Source of the DNA: Albula goreensis
Taxonomy: Eukaryota > Chordata > Actinopteri > Albuliformes > Albulidae
Assembly: GCA_022829145.1 (NCBI GenBank)
Contig: CM040758.1
Location: 17,805,075-17,869,074, forward strand
Direction of reading: 5' to 3'
Length of the DNA stretch: 64,000 nucleotides
Each line of letters opens with the position of its first letter. Position 1 is the stretch's first letter. Of this stretch, positions 24,041 to 37,742 are shown in pieces. A program made the translations under genes and the position numbers. The notes beneath the pieces were generated by a model. That model was not told where the DNA came from. It did not search any database and saw nothing but the letters and a program-made list of their open reading frames with translations.

Positions 24041-27000
24041 TAGTATTTTCTTTTAAATGCAGCTTTCTTTTTGTTGGCAGTCTTGGAGTCTTCTGCTGTC
24101 TCATTATTGCGTCTTTCCCCCTTTTCAAAGAAGCTCTCCAGAGACGTTTTTTTTACTCATTTTTGGTAGGGTTAGCTTGAGGGATTGTCTGTGCATGAGA
24201 AAAACTGTGATTGCGCCAAATGTGGGAAAGAGGCATTGACGGAAGTGGTCATTTTTCCAAAATGTAATACCTAGCAGAGTAATGTAAATAAAATAAAAAT
24301 ATATTTTTAAAAAGTTTTTATTCTTTCTGTGCGGCCCGGTACCAAATGATCCATGGCCCAGTACTGGTCCTCGGCCCGGTGGTTGGGGACCCCTGGTGTA
24401 GAGGACCAGAGAGGCAGGCCGGTGGCTCACACTGATGTAGAGGAGGAAGGTTAGGTCAGTGTCAGGCGGGGTTTAGAAGAAAGGAAAGGGATATTATGTT
24501 GATTTGAATCTAGGGTACCCTTGAGCAGTTCATTTTCAGTTCTAAATACTTGATACTTCTGTGGCACTCAGTGTTAAGGTGCAGAAAAACTATAAATCTG
24601 ACATATTTCAGAGAGAAGTCCAGTCAGTGTGATCTAACACACATGGCTTTTCAATCAAGTAAGCATTTAGCTCTTTTTCTTACTATTTACCTCAGTTGTA
24701 CCAGATTTTTTTCCCTGCTGAATGTTTGTCATAAGTTGTCAATGTGAATACCTTCCACGGCCTTTTGGCCATTATAAATAGTTATAAATAAGTAATTAAC
24801 AGATAACATGTAACGCATGGAAGATTGCTTGCAAGAATGCAATAAATGCAGTAAATATGAATTACTGATATGCAAAAAGGCATAAACCACCAATGGAAGT
24901 GTACCTCACACAGAATATCCAATCTTGCCTCTGCCTATCCACCGCTATCATATGTGAATACACCCTACAGGGAAATCAGACAATCTGAAAACCTCTTTTA
25001 TTATTATCTTCGATCTTTAGAAACTCATCCCCACAGCAACCCCCGCCAATAAAAAGGAATCAATGGGGGTTAGCAGGAAAAGGATTTCTATACCTGGTTC
25101 GGCAGTGGCAGTCTCCTTTCCTGTATAATGCTCTCTGAGTGGGCTAAATGTGAATCCTACTGCTGTAAGGCAGCTTTCACTAGTTACTCTTTCAATCAGA
25201 ACATTTGTGTTGTTGTATGGGTGGGTAAAGGAAAAATAAACCGCACAAAGCAGTCCAAAGAGCATGCAGCTGTCAGGGGCCGCGTTTGCTGCTCGACAGC
25301 TACCGTAATCAATGCTTTACCAGCCTCTCTCAATCTACAGGATGGCCGTATATGCAAATATGTCTTATTTAAAAAAAGCAAATGTACAGTTTCTCTCAGA
25401 CATTAATCTGTTGCAGAGAATTCCCCTTGAGGTCTCCTCTCTAAAGGCCAGTGCTGTGATATACAGTATATGTTAGTAAACTGCTGTTAATGTAGCTGAG
25501 GGTTTGGGCTTGAATCTGAGTAAGTTATACACCTGTGTCAAAGGTGTTATCACGAACAGTGACCTCCATAACAAAAGCACATTATGGAAGGCATTGCATA
25601 GGATGAAAGGGGAGAGCGAGTCTTTGTGACTCTTGGTGATTGGAGTGGATTTTCAGTGTTTGATTGGAGTGAATCACATGCTGCCATCAATGAAATGCTT
25701 TTTGTTATTAAGAGGAAAAAAGTCTTCTGATAGCTTTATACAAACTAAAATGATTGACAATATGTAGTAGGCACCCAATATGGGGGTGAGTCACCACAGA
25801 CAGGGACATCTGCCGACAAACTAAGAATGCACGTAAATAAATGAACACATGAAAATATTTAAATAAATAAATAAGCATGTTGTTTTGGCACCCCTTATTT
25901 CTCAGGCAGAAAGAGAAGAAAATGGTGTGAGGAGGTTGGGGGGGATTCCAGAAACATCAAGCAGCTCTAAGCCAGCAGTTTTTACCCCAGGATGGGGTTT
26001 GATTAAAAGAGAGATCATTACCAGCAGTGCACCCTGGCATGCATAATGCATTTTACATGAAATCCCAGCAACTTAATTGGTCTTTGAACTTTTATTTTCA
26101 GAAGGACACTGTTTTTTTGTGTCACTGCTTACTGACTCCCACATCTCTGCCAGACCCCCCATGGTTATTTCTGACGCACATGTGAGGAGTATTAACAGGC
26201 CACAGCTCCAGGTGGACCATTCATTATCTTCAAAGCACAAACGATTAACCAAACATAAAAAAGCATAAACCCTGTTTGGGTATTATCACAAGTGCCAAGG
26301 TGCTTTATGAACTCCTGATTTTTCTTCCAGTCCTGCCTGTTCCTCGCACAAGATTTCTGGATTGGTAACAGAAGTTCCAGGTGCTGTGTCACAGTCTCTG
26401 AACATTTGTGGAGAGCTACATTCTTAGGACAAAGTACCTGCTGGGGTCAGGGTTATCCTAAACCATGCTAGAATATTGATTGAAAAGAACCAAAATGGAA
26501 TATGGTACCTCGTGGCACAGCTTTCAGCATGAAAGCTAGGAAACGGACCATCTGATTAATCAGTGAAACATAATTGTGACATCACTATTGTGATATTGCT
26601 CTGATGATCACTATGGGTTGAGCCAATAGAAATCCTAGACCATGAGAAGCATTCAAGCAGTTGCACTTGTTTAGTGTTAAGTCATTCCTCATGCACAGCA
26701 ATTTAATAGGTCATAATTACATGTATAGGCGAGAATATTATTGTACTACAGTAGGATTATGTCTAATGAAAAGGCTTGAGAAGGGATTATATTGACCTTG
26801 TTGGGTGGAGGGGACTTTCTATGGGCCCCAACCATGGGATATGTCCCCAGGCTTTCCAGTTTAGTTGCTCTTAGTATGTTGTTAGTCATGTGTCAAAATC
26901 ATGCAGAGTAGCCCTATGGTGATTATGGAAGTTGGGCCTGAGTCAGTCACAGAAAACCAGGGTGTTGGGCAGATTTGCTGACCTGACAGGGACTCCAAGA

Positions 27001-30000
27001 CTTCAAAACAGCAGAGAGATGGGGGTTGTCACCCTCCACATAATTTAACATAGTGTTCATTCAAATATGCTCCACATTTGAATTTTTCTTCAGGTCAAGA
27101 CCAGCTCAAAACTGACACCAAAACTGCTTTGTCAAGAGATACAAGCTGTGCTTGGTGTGTGCTTAATTAGATACATTTTTTCAGCAGGTGGAGGGTTTGT
27201 TATCATATGAATATATGATTAGCCCCCTCCCCCTATATTTTAATAACTGATTAAAATATAACCCTCCCTCTCCCATATTTTAACCTGTGTATACAGATAA
27301 CCAGTATGCTTAACATAATTGGTCCCCAGTAATATAATTCTGGCCCCAGTTCCACCCCCAGCCACCCCCAATTTGAAATGGTGCAGACTGCCACTGGTCC
27401 CACATTAAGTTCAGTTTTAATAAGAGTAATTATGATGACAGTGATTGTAATGATAATGATGTTACACAACTGTAGCTTTACATAACAGCTGCATTAATTT
27501 GATACTTTTCTCCAACTACCTTTTGATAAAAGTTGGAAAAAATACAAGCCTTATTTTACAGGTTTTAGAGGTTTACACCCGTTGTATTAAAATTTAGTCA
27601 CAGTCCTCATATTGAATTGATTAAATGTGTCCCTGTGGATTATTCTTTAGCCATAAACTATAAAAAACTATGCACACTACACACAAGTCACAAACTGCAA
27701 AGCATTAAAAAGGGGAAAAAGTAGAGAAATGAGAAAACAAAGAGACAGGGAGACAGACAGCCTCACATTGAGAAGCTATGAACAGTCGTGGTCATAGTGG
27801 TCCAACCTGGCATCCGGTAGAATAAAAGATGCCATCCGTCTCCAGCGCACTGCGTTCTCACAGGAAATTTCTTTGTATTTCCTGATCCCTTTCAAACATG
27901 ACACTTTTGTCCCTGCTGGGGATTCCGCAGCAAGTGAGCTGGTGACCCAAACCTGCATTAAATGACCTGCCAGCCAAATTCCCCCATAGGCTTTGGCACC
28001 AAGGAGCTCTGCCAGGCCCCAAACAGCTGCTGTATTAAAACAAGGAAGCCAAAATGGCTGCTTGTTCTTTCCCTCTCAAATTCTAAACATGAATTCAAAA
28101 CATAAAATGTGAATTAAAAGCACCTGCCATTTTGTTCCTCTTCTGCTTTCTCAATGATCCCCCTCAATGATTCACAGATATACCTTTAGAAAACAAACAG
28201 TGTTTGCCCCTGATCATTCATAGTTTTTGAATCATTCAAATATTGGACTGACGTGATTTTCGGATATATTCTGTACTGTGGTGTATATTTTCATAATGTT
28301 TCATTCAGTGTTTTATTGTATACCCTTGTAACTTGAAAACCTGAAGCATTTTGTGTTTAACAAAATTTTGCAATTCGCTCCCCTTGTTTCTTGTATGGGT
28401 ATAGGCATCACAGTCTAGTATTGTAAGCCATAATTATCCTTTTGATGCTGGTACAAAGATTTCACAGATACAGGAAACTGAGTCATTTTTCCAATATTTT
28501 TTTAAATATGTTCTCTTTCCTTTCAAGCTAAAAATAACCCAAAAATATAAGTAATTAAGTTTAGAAAGTGTCACGTGGAACAGAGAAAATAATGAGAAGA
28601 CTAGATTGGACAAGGCCTTGATAAACAACATAATCTCATATTTTCAAAAGTGGAATAAATCCTGGAACAACATTATGACTAGTCATACTTGAATATGAAT
28701 ATTAGATGATAGGCTGATAAAATACTCCTGTGAATTCAATTAAATGTAAATTAAGTAAATGTTGCTGAAGTATGTTTAGCTGCTTGCAGGTAATTGCTCT
28801 ATATCAGTGTCACTAAGCTATCGTACCTGAAGCACAGAGTTTTGAAACTTTGGAAATGTTCTTTCAGGTCTCACTTTAAGACTCAGTTCCTAAACTTAAA
28901 GTGAGGGGTGAAAAATCATGAAGAAAAATGGTTCCGTTCACTGCTTGATTAATATTTATAGTGTTGGTGCTTTTTTCACACAACCGTTTTACTGGATTTG
29001 AAAAGGGCATTGTTAATACAGGCTCAATCAAATAGGCCTGAGAGCCTGTCAGTTTGGACGGTAGTGGGTAAAATCTCTCTTTTTGTTGGGAGATGAGATA
29101 GTCAACAAAGCAAGAAGAGGACTACTGGCTCAGAGGAGTGAGAGGGCGCAAATATGAGCTTCTGAGGGGGCAGAAAGGGTTGCTATAAATCTTTAAAACA
29201 CAAAGACAATTTAAGAAACAACCGCTGTTCAAAGGTTCAGCGCTTAATTTAAAGAAAAAAAACTGCTCCTGTTAAGCGGGCTTCAGCTGAATTGAAAACA
29301 TGCTGGGACCGATATAGACAAGTGAATCGATCTGCAGTATGAGGAGGAAGAGCGGAGGAAGAGGTGGGGCAGAGAGGGAAAGATCTCATCAACATTTGCT
29401 TCAGTTTTTGATGTCAGAAGGTGGAGAGTCAGACCAGCCGCATTTGCACATCACACATGTTTGATGTGCCTGAATAGTAATTAGTTCATTCATATACTAA
29501 CAAGAAGATACAAATAGTAAAAATAGCATTGGCTCCAAGTAAATATAGTTTGAATGAAGTGCAGATATGGCTGTACAAACGTCAGGCCATTTTAACAAAA
29601 AATGAAAAATACATTTCACTCCTTGAATAACAAATGTTAGTCTTTTTTGTTTATTTACATTTTCCATGCACTTGCAGTGTGCAATTGAATCTGAGTTTAT
29701 AGCCGTTAACAATTTGTTTCTTTAGTTTGGATAGTTTTTGAGGAGTGGAAAGCTTTAAATTGTACAGAGTCGTGAATAGAATCTGAACAGACCCCCACAG
29801 CCACACTCTGGCAGTGTCAGTGTTGAAAAAGAACTGGATGCTGCAAACTCCTCAGAGCAAAAGCTGACAAAATAAACCAACAGATACCAGATTGTTGTTT
29901 GATTTTATTGGCATAATTTGCTATATTATGCTATTTCTGTTCTCTTTGATGCATTAGTAGAGACATAAAAATATTCTAGTAGTAAGCACTTCTATATGTG

Positions 30001-30972
30001 GCAGTTAAATCACAACTCTGGCAGCACTTGTAAGGGCACTAATGAGAAATATACTGAGCATGAAAACTTGCCAGTTTACTTTTAACCAAGATACTTGTAT
30101 GCTAGCATTTTTTCTCTGGCCTGAAGGGCATGGTCTACAGGCAGCATGCATGTGTCAGCTTTCATTTGCAAAGCCTTCCTGCCCTGTCCGGTTCAGGCAG
30201 CTCAGCATATTTAAGACATTGTATCTCTGTGTGATGTATGAGTAGGGACTGAGTACCAGACTTCACATATTCTGGAGGTTCCTTCATAAACATAGTCACT
30301 GAGTCATTCAGCCTCCTCACTGTTCACTTGCTCATGGTCCAGGAACATGGTGTGCTGAGCAGCCTTGTTATGTTCTCATTGGTTTCAGGCATCGATTTAG
30401 GGCAGCCGTTCTGCATATCCACTTATCATTCTGCTATGTGGGCTATATGGATGCATTCATGTTATTACTTGTGTTCTGCGGTCAGACCCTTCAGATGACA
30501 TAATACTCAGCTGCACTCCACAGTAACTTCTCTGACCCAAAGCTCATGAGCAGAATGCCCTCTGAACACAAAACAAGATACTGGTCCTGGAAGGCATCTT
30601 TTTATCAAACCAATGTAAGTTTTGAAAAGACAGTATATAATCACAGTGTGGCAAAAAGATGGTGCAATATAAACAACTGAACACACAAATCTTGGATATT
30701 TCTTTAAAATATGCAAATGTGACTGATAACTCCCAAGTTCACACTGTCCTGAACTGGGAATTCTCTCAACTTGCTTTTTTAATGCACAAGATGTCTGCCA
30801 CATTCTGTAGTTGTCATAAAATATTTAAAGACCTGCTCCAGGAATATTGTGGGGAAGGGTTTTGGCTGAAATGTGGTGTAGGAATTATGAACACCACAAA
30901 GCACAGCCGTTACTTCTCATGGTTATCTCAAGGCACTAACGCCAGTGCTATTGCCAGAATACCCTTCAAAAA

Positions 30973-30995
30973 ATACTGGCCTACATGGCCAGTAT
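30973..30995. repeat. 9-bp palindrome with 5-base loop
   Basis: ATACTGGCC and GGCCAGTAT are perfect inverted arms around TACAT, in tusc3 intron 1. No function is recognised. Confidence 0.7.
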
Positions 30996-33900
30996 CACCA
31001 TGCCATTTTAATTGGATATCATGCCTTTTGAAAATAATCTAGGAGACCTCCTGATGTAGAACTATAAATGTGACACAGCAAATCAAAATAATTCTCATTA
31101 AATCAGTTAAATCTCATTCAATTAAATCTGACATCTCTCACACTGTCAGATTTAGCTTAAAAAACTGTCGTCCTGTACTGTACCTCTTGAATAGCAAGTT
31201 AAAACACTGGACCAAAACCAGATCTGGTCTTGTGTGTTTGTTTTGCCCATGCTCATCTATTTCTGTCTGTAAAGAACAGACACAAAAACACTGCCACTGG
31301 AGTTGGTAATACCAACAAATGAGTCTTGCCAATTAAAAAAGAAAAAAGGCACATTAAACCATAACTGCAAGTTGTGTTTGCCTCATTTGAAAACAAACCC
31401 ATCAAGAAAAATGACTTTCGAAAGTGAGTGTTCAGTTGTTTTTTCCATCTGTTCATAGACTCTGGTCTCCGTTTGAAGCCAGAAAAGTTAACAACAGTGT
31501 CTGAAACAGCGGATGGCTGTTGCTATGGTGATTAACAGAGGACCAGTTCCGCATTATTCCTGTGCAAATCAGAAGCAATGGGAAGCCTGATTTCTTTCCT
31601 GTATTTGAATAACAAAAACCCCTGCACCTCAACCTGGCATCTTTTGTTTGGTTAGCCATTGTACAACAGCCGAGATTGCTGGAAGCTTTTGAATGGCATA
31701 TGGAGATGTACAGTTTTTACAACTAACATTTAGATCCCACAAAGAGATTTGTTGTCATTGGTTGACACCTGCTACTACCTAATACTTTGAAATGATACAA
31801 AATTATTGTTATATAATAAAGTCCATTTTAATTAGAAAATGTGATTGAGGTAAGAAATATGTCCTATGGCTCTTTTAGTACAGTGGCCAATACTGTGGTT
31901 CTCTGTTGAGCAGCCAGCCACTTCCAGGGGTCTGAAGGGGTAAATGGGCAGTTGGCCCAGAGTTTAGGCTGCCATTTTTTGAATGAGCAGAATGCATCAT
32001 GACGACAAGACCATTGCTCATAACTGCTTTGTGAAGAGACAGCGCTGGCGGTGACATTGCACTCAGTGCCCTTGAACACACAAGTGGCGTGTGTGTATGG
32101 ATGTGACAGCCCAGCTGGTGACTACTGGCAGTAGCACAAACACAGGAAGGGTGGCATCTTCTGCTCTGCACATATGGTAGACTCATCTCAGATTGCCCGC
32201 AGACTCAACTTCCTTCATTGCGGTAAAACAATAGTGTGGGTTATGGCCTTGGCAATTCGAACTGAGGCAAGGTTGGGTTCAATATTCTTCATGGAATAAG
32301 ACTAAACCAAAAAAGGTGATATGGTTAGGTTGTTGACAATGTAGAGATTTGAAGTACGTATTCATACTGTTTAGCCTATGTCTTTCCTGGAATGTTTGTC
32401 AGCTTCTGTGGCTGCAGCTAAACTGTCAGTTCAGGAGAGCATGGAGACTAGCCCGTTGCTCTCCACAAGAGCACCTTCTTCCAGACACTCGTCCTTTTCA
32501 CTCTGAGTATATGACATGTGTTGCTGGTGTTGGCAGACAACCAGAACCTGATCAGCCTCTGCCTTTTTCTGCCTTTTGTCCTGCCAACCAATCCACTCCC
32601 TCCCCTGTGTGATGTCAGCCACCTGCCAGTGCTGGAATTGTCTGTATTAGACCAATCACTGTACTGAGCACAACAGGGTCCAAAGAATGTCCTCTTGGTG
32701 TTAGTGCTATGGAAGATATTCAACAAACTAACTTTCTTCTCATCTTGGGATCTCGTTTTTTGTGGAGCATTCTCTTGAGAAATGTAAATATGTTCATAAT
32801 TTGGCAGTCAGTTCACACACTTTGACGATTCTCTAAGTGATGCAGTCACAGCTCCCAGGTCTCAGACCTGATCCCCTATATGTGTAAGAAGCAAAGAAGA
32901 ACAGGACAGAGACACTACTGTCAGTGGAAAAGGAAAGACATCAATATCAACAACAGCAGCATGGAATCTTGAAATCATATCAAATAAATACATAAAACTC
33001 AAACCGCTATGGTTGATATTATTTATGGAATGAAATACAGTATCGTGTCAGTATGCTCTATGCTCTTAGCATAATATTGTGGATTGCATGATTTTACTAA
33101 AGACAGAAATAAGTTAGCAAAATCCAAGCCCCACACAAAAGATTGAGCTGGGTATCAGCAATCATAGGAGGGAGCGGTAGAGCAATGGGAGTATATTGAC
33201 CATTTGTCAACCTCCGCATGCATCACATACAGTAAACAGCTGTCATGTGCCATTACACATCGGTGTGTGATCTTCTGGGGCAGGATGGGAGTGTTTTTCA
33301 TGGTACTAGTGACAGCAGGGTAAATGGAAGGCACAGCTGGAGTACAGTGGGTGCAGCATGCCAGCCGTGGGCTGTGCCCATGTGACAGAGAGTGCGTGCG
33401 CGCAGCAGTGCTCTCATACTTAATGGCTCTGTTAATAGCTTCCTGCAGTCCACTGTCTGCACCGGGACCTTTACGCTGAGGGTTTACCTTTAATTAACAG
33501 AGAGAGTGTGAGAGAGAGAGCACTGGCCTTGTTCCTGTCCTTCTCTATCTGTTCGTGCTTTATTTTTATCATTTGCTAATGTGTCTTGTCCCTCCTTAAG
33601 GGATGTTTTTCTGAACCCATGTGTCCAGTGCCATTAGTATAGCTAGCATTTAATGCTAAATGATTGAACAGGGCTGCCACATACTTTTACAGTGGGTTAT
33701 TGCTCAAACCAAACTGGGTATTTACTACAGAGGAGTCTGTACAGTCTAACCATTGTACTCCATATTTTGAGCATTTATAATTTATTTTAGCGACCACCAA
33801 TCAAGTATGGAATCCTTACCATGCCGATGCCAACCATGGCTGGAATTTCAAATGGGCACAATTAGCTTTAGCATTGCCAAGGGGAGAGGATGACAATTGG

Positions 33901-34598
33901 TAGAGCTGGCAAAAGAGGCAGAGGTCAACCTGACTCCCCAGTCTGTCTATACCAGCTGCACATGGAGTGTAATTCTTCATCACAATAACTGTGCAGCTCA
34001 TCCGGCTGAATTCAGAGCGAAAAAGCAGCAATTTGAGCTAGGCTGTCTTCTTTTATATAAAAAAAGGAGCAAAAATGAAAGGAATCTTTTCTCACCCTTA
34101 GTGTTGAAAAGACACTACACCTAGACCCCAATCAGAGTTCTCATCAAGATGAGGTATTTTTTGTCATAGTTATCATCATTACAGGATTTATGAAGCTATA
34201 GGTTGTCTGTCTCTGTCTCCACTAAAGCGTGCACCCTCGTGTGCAACAAGCCACATGAATAATTTCAGCAAAGTTAATTAACAGCAGAGCAGGAAGCTCC
34301 TTGCATGGGTTTTTCAGTCCATCATGTTGATGAAGTGTACACTTTTTGGGGTGGTGGTGTCAGGGCTGGGGGTTGGGGCATACTTGCTTATTATTCAGAA
34401 ATTCCCATTTATGTTGCTATTTATTTTACTACAGTGCTCATAGCCTCTTCCTCCACTTCTCTTCCTTTGACAGACCTTTTTTATGGGGGAAAAGTGGGAG
34501 TGGAAGATGATATTTGCTCATCATTCATCATTGTGTTTTCTTTCCCTCGTTCCTTCCTCCTCTCACTCCTCCTTCTTCTCTTCCTCTCCCCGGGGCAG

Positions 34599-34768
34599 AA
34601 CATGCTGGCAGAGAAAGTGGAGCAGATGATGGAGTGGAGCTCCCGACGCTCCGTCATCAGGATGAACGGAGACAAGTTCCGTCGCTTCGTGAAGGCCCCG
34701 CCCCGGAACTACTCAGTCATCGTGATGTTCACCGCCCTGCAGCCCCAGAGGCAGTGCTCCGTTTGCAG
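34599..34768 (+). CDS. tusc3: tusc3 exon 2: thioredoxin-like domain with CSVC site
   Basis: Encodes residues 36-91 plus two bases of codon 92. It starts [18 protein letters not shown] and includes [29 protein letters not shown] and the redox motif C88-S-V-C91. CSVC marks TUSC3 rather than MAGT1. The motif's reversible disulfide is what lets OST3/OST6 proteins trap substrate cysteines in the ER lumen. An N-Y-S sequon at about residue 72 may itself be glycosylated. The acceptor follows a long pyrimidine tract (34530-34597). The donor is AG|GTACTG in phase 2, so R92 is completed by the next exon. Confidence 0.97.
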
Positions 34769-37481
34769 GTACTGGGCCCAAGCTGGTCCCTGCACTGTGC
34801 TGGAGGGGGTGGCGGAGCGATTCATGTCTCCAGCAAGGGACAGACATGTAGTTTGCAGAAAAACTCAGAGAAAGTTGGTAGCCCACACTAAATGCCAGTT
34901 TGTTGCTCAGCTCATGTATGCACATGAAATGTGCAGAGCCAGACGCCAGCTTGCCCCACCATTGGGAATCGTGGGAGCAGCATGTAACTAGTCACAGTGT
35001 TGACATCGACCTAACAAGTCGCAGTGACTGCTGTGGTCGATATGGCAGCTGTGATCTTCCTGTGTCAGCTGTGTCACTGCTTTGCAGAGCGAAAAGCGGC
35101 TGGATGCATGCACTTTCAAGGGCACATATCATAGAAAATTGATATTGAAATGGCTCTGGAATGAAAGAGGATGTTGCAGCTGTGAGTGGAGCTTACAATT
35201 GATTGAACACAAAATACATGGGAATTTAAAGGTAAAATAAAAAATAACAAGTTCCTGGAAATTAAATAAGCTAAAAAAGCATTGCCATTTGACAGAGTAA
35301 AGAACTATTTAGGTGCCATTTAAGGCAGGGTAGAATACCTTAACCCATGGCCATATCTATTACTGGGCTTCATTAAGAGCACAGACCTGAACATCTACAT
35401 TGGATTAAGCCTATCTGGGAAATTAACATGTAAATTACAAAAAAAGGGGGAAAGTTAATTTAGTCTGGGACAACCTTTATGTGACGTGTCAGCGCTTGGG
35501 TCCCACATGACCCATAATGGTGTTTTAATCATCTGCTATCCTGGTAAATATGTATTGCGTTTCCTTTTTAAGCGCACTTGCCATGACATGTTTTGAAAAA
35601 CACATTAATCTTACCAGAGGAAACAAGCTCTCTGTTCAAGTGAGATGTCACTCTGCAACACATCCCGTAATGCCACACGTCTCTGGGTTGGCGCTCGAAA
35701 CGAGATTTATTTGAGACGTTGTGATCGCTGTGTTCCGTAGCAGGACGTGAGGAATTCTCGTGTCACGGCCCGAGAAACGGTTGAGCGTTGACGAGCGTGC
35801 GGGTGGTCGAGGACTCCGTTAATCACCGTATCCCCAGCGTGGTGTCCTCGACTGACATTAAGCCTTTGAAGAGCGGCACCAACATTTGCTAATCGTTTTT
35901 AAACAGCGATGCGGTCGCTCCAAGGGTACCCAGAGAGATTAAAGATGCCATCATGGTGTGCTCCATCCACGTTTTGTGATCGCTCTGTGTTTGAAGTAAC
36001 ACCGTCCCAATTAAAAATGAAAGCCCATAAATAGTGAACGTGAATTAATCATTGATGCATGTTAACATTTAATTTTAAATAACTGTAATCCCGACAGATA
36101 AAAGTGTTTTGAATTGCATTTTCTGAATCCTTTTTTTGGTGTCGTTTATGTATTATTTATGGGTTTGCTTGTTTTGATGGTTCTACGACACTCTTGCCAG
36201 CCTGCTCAAACACATAAACGAAGTCTATTAACAGATTTCAACAGACAACCGTTTTGCATCAGTCTAAATGCAGTCGTTTTGTTATTGTGGTTAAAAAAAC
36301 AAAATGATATTAAAGCAGACAAACAATGCAATCTCTCTCCAAAACTGCCTCCTTCCATTTATGTCACTCAAGTGATGTGCAAATTGAAGTACAACAGAAA
36401 AATGCATAATTCATGATACAATACAAACTGATACATAATTAGTCATACAATAAATAAGCAGGCACAGGAGTGCAATCCATGGATACAAATGCCATTGTCA
36501 GACACGTACTCATTAGCACGTTTCCACAATCAGTTCAGCCAATTTGGGCCAAAAAGTGCTGAAGTGATTTATCACCTACTGCCACGTGCCACTCATGTCT
36601 TGAGTCTAAAGACTTAAGAGTGGTAATAGCCCTCAGCCCTCAGAAGTGCCATTGTCAACACAAACCTTGCACATACAACACCTATGTGGGTTAGTATCAC
36701 ACTCACAGTGACAAATCTTGATACCATATCTTGTGAACAGGCTCCCTGTAATAACCCCACCCACCCCTTTACTTTGATTGGTCCTAGGAGCCTTTGCTGC
36801 TTCAGAGCATGAGTTAGGGTTTCTGTATCTCAGGTGACACAAACAAGTTCTCTTGACCTAGCTCCCACAAACTAGACACCTAAACCTCCACCAGGTTAAC
36901 CAGTGTAATGAATCCCTACCACTCCACTTATGGATGGTATGTGTGCAAAATGGCTAAATGGTTCCCATATTCTATTTGGCCACATTTCTCCACGTTTATG
37001 GTGTATTATATACATCTTTCCAGAGGTGGTAAAATCAGACGACCAGCTTTCAGTCATATCAGAACAAAGCAGGGCATTCTCTGGTGTAATGAATTTATGT
37101 CTTTGCATGTGTTATTTAGGAAGGTTATGGTTTTTGGTCTAAAAGCATGTTGACACAAGTTGAACCAGCTGACTGTCTTTGTGTTGTAGGAACAACTTCT
37201 TTCCCAGAAACTGTTAGTCTCTAATTTTTGTGTGTGTGTCAATTGTGTTTTTTCCTCAGACAACAGGGAGTAATTAAAAGCAAATTTGCCAGCAAATCTG
37301 CATTATTGGCCCCATCATTATTTTGCATATTTTGAAAGCTGAGAGCTGAACCACAGTGTTTCACCTGCACAACCTTTGTAGCAAATTCAGCACAGTAATG
37401 GTTAGCTTCTTCATTTATTTATTCTATTAATTCACTGCGCGTACTTATTTTCCCCCTTCCATGGCTGTATTCTCTCTACAG
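34769..37481 (+). other. tusc3: tusc3 intron 2 (2.7 kb)
   Basis: A GTACTG donor and a TCTCTCTACAG acceptor. Besides ordinary AT-rich sequence, it holds an unusually CpG-rich stretch at about 35690-35990, listed separately. Confidence 0.9.
35690..35990. promoter_or_regulatory. Candidate CpG-rich regulatory patch in intron 2
   Basis: CpG is sharply denser here than in the surrounding intron (for example GGCGCTCGAAACGAG, CGGTTGAGCGTTGACGAGCG and GCGATGCGGTCGCTC). There is no open frame and no repeat family that I recognise. Retained CpG inside an intron suggests unmethylated germline DNA, such as an enhancer or alternative promoter. It is followed by a TAAT-rich stretch to about 36110. The role is inferred only from composition. 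Confidence 0.35.
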
Positions 37482-37599
37482 ACAGGCTAATGAAGAGTAC
37501 CAGGTGCTGGCTAACTCCTGGCGATACTCCTCCGCTTTCTCTAACAAACTTTTCTTCACTGTGGTGGACTACGATGAAGGGGCGGATGTCTTCCAGCAG
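37482..37599 (+). CDS. tusc3: tusc3 exon 3: thioredoxin-like domain, middle
   Basis: Completes R92 and encodes residues 93-131, [17 protein letters not shown] and [19 protein letters not shown], directly after the CSVC motif. [11 protein letters not shown] and the VDYDEG strand-turn are hallmark OST3/OST6 stretches in the substrate-binding half of the lumenal domain. The acceptor is CTCTCTACAG and the donor CAG|GTAAGC, in phase 0. A second AG four bases inside the exon would break the frame and is probably not used. Confidence 0.97.
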
Positions 37600-37717
37600 G
37601 TAAGCTGTCGTTTCGGTGAGAGCCCGCACATCTCTTCTTCCAGCTAATTTTCCACAGATGCTGTCAGGGCCACTCAAAGGGCACCACGTAGTAATTAACA
37701 GGCTGAATACATTAAGT

Positions 37718-37742
37718 AAAAAAAAAAAAAAAAAAAAAAAAA
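37718..37742. repeat. A25 homopolymer
   Basis: Twenty-five consecutive A residues in tusc3 intron 3, with no retroposed body recognised beside it. Confidence 0.9.

Larger units (their letters stand above)
23679..24395 (-). mobile_element. hAT DNA transposon, internally deleted (717 bp)
   Basis: The ends are inverted repeats: CAGTGGTTCCAAACC at 23679 and, on the other strand from 24395, CAGGGGTCCCCAACC. These are typical hAT CAGNGG termini, followed at both ends by related subterminal sequence around CGGACCG/CGGCCCG. The interior, on the minus strand, keeps a BED zinc-finger piece and the start of the transposase core, and has lost the catalytic domain and the dimerisation region. A full element of this ZBED5-like type is usually 2.5-3 kb or more. 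It is therefore a non-autonomous deletion derivative that could only have moved with transposase supplied by another copy. Confidence 0.88.
23671..24403. repeat. 8-bp target site duplication around the hAT element
   Basis: CTGTAGAG at 23671-23678 and GTGTAGAG at 24396-24403 flank the element and match at 7 of 8 bases. Eight-base duplications are the signature of hAT-superfamily insertion. Confidence 0.8.
11358..34598 (+). other. tusc3: tusc3 intron 1 (23.2 kb)
   Basis: Bounded by GTACAT at 11358 and a pyrimidine-rich acceptor ending CGGGGCAG at 34598. It holds a 13-bp inverted repeat near the donor, a Tc1-like fossil, a CA-rich microsatellite, a deleted hAT element and a small palindrome. 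The remainder is unassigned AT-rich DNA without a convincing coding exon. The open frames in it are short and have no recognisable domain apart from those in the transposon remnants. Confidence 0.9.

Noticed and set aside
34305-34598. Long open frame continuing upstream of tusc3 exon 2
   Set aside because: The conserved protein begins only at the splice acceptor at 34598. The upstream codons are intron, including the pyrimidine tract, and match nothing in the family.
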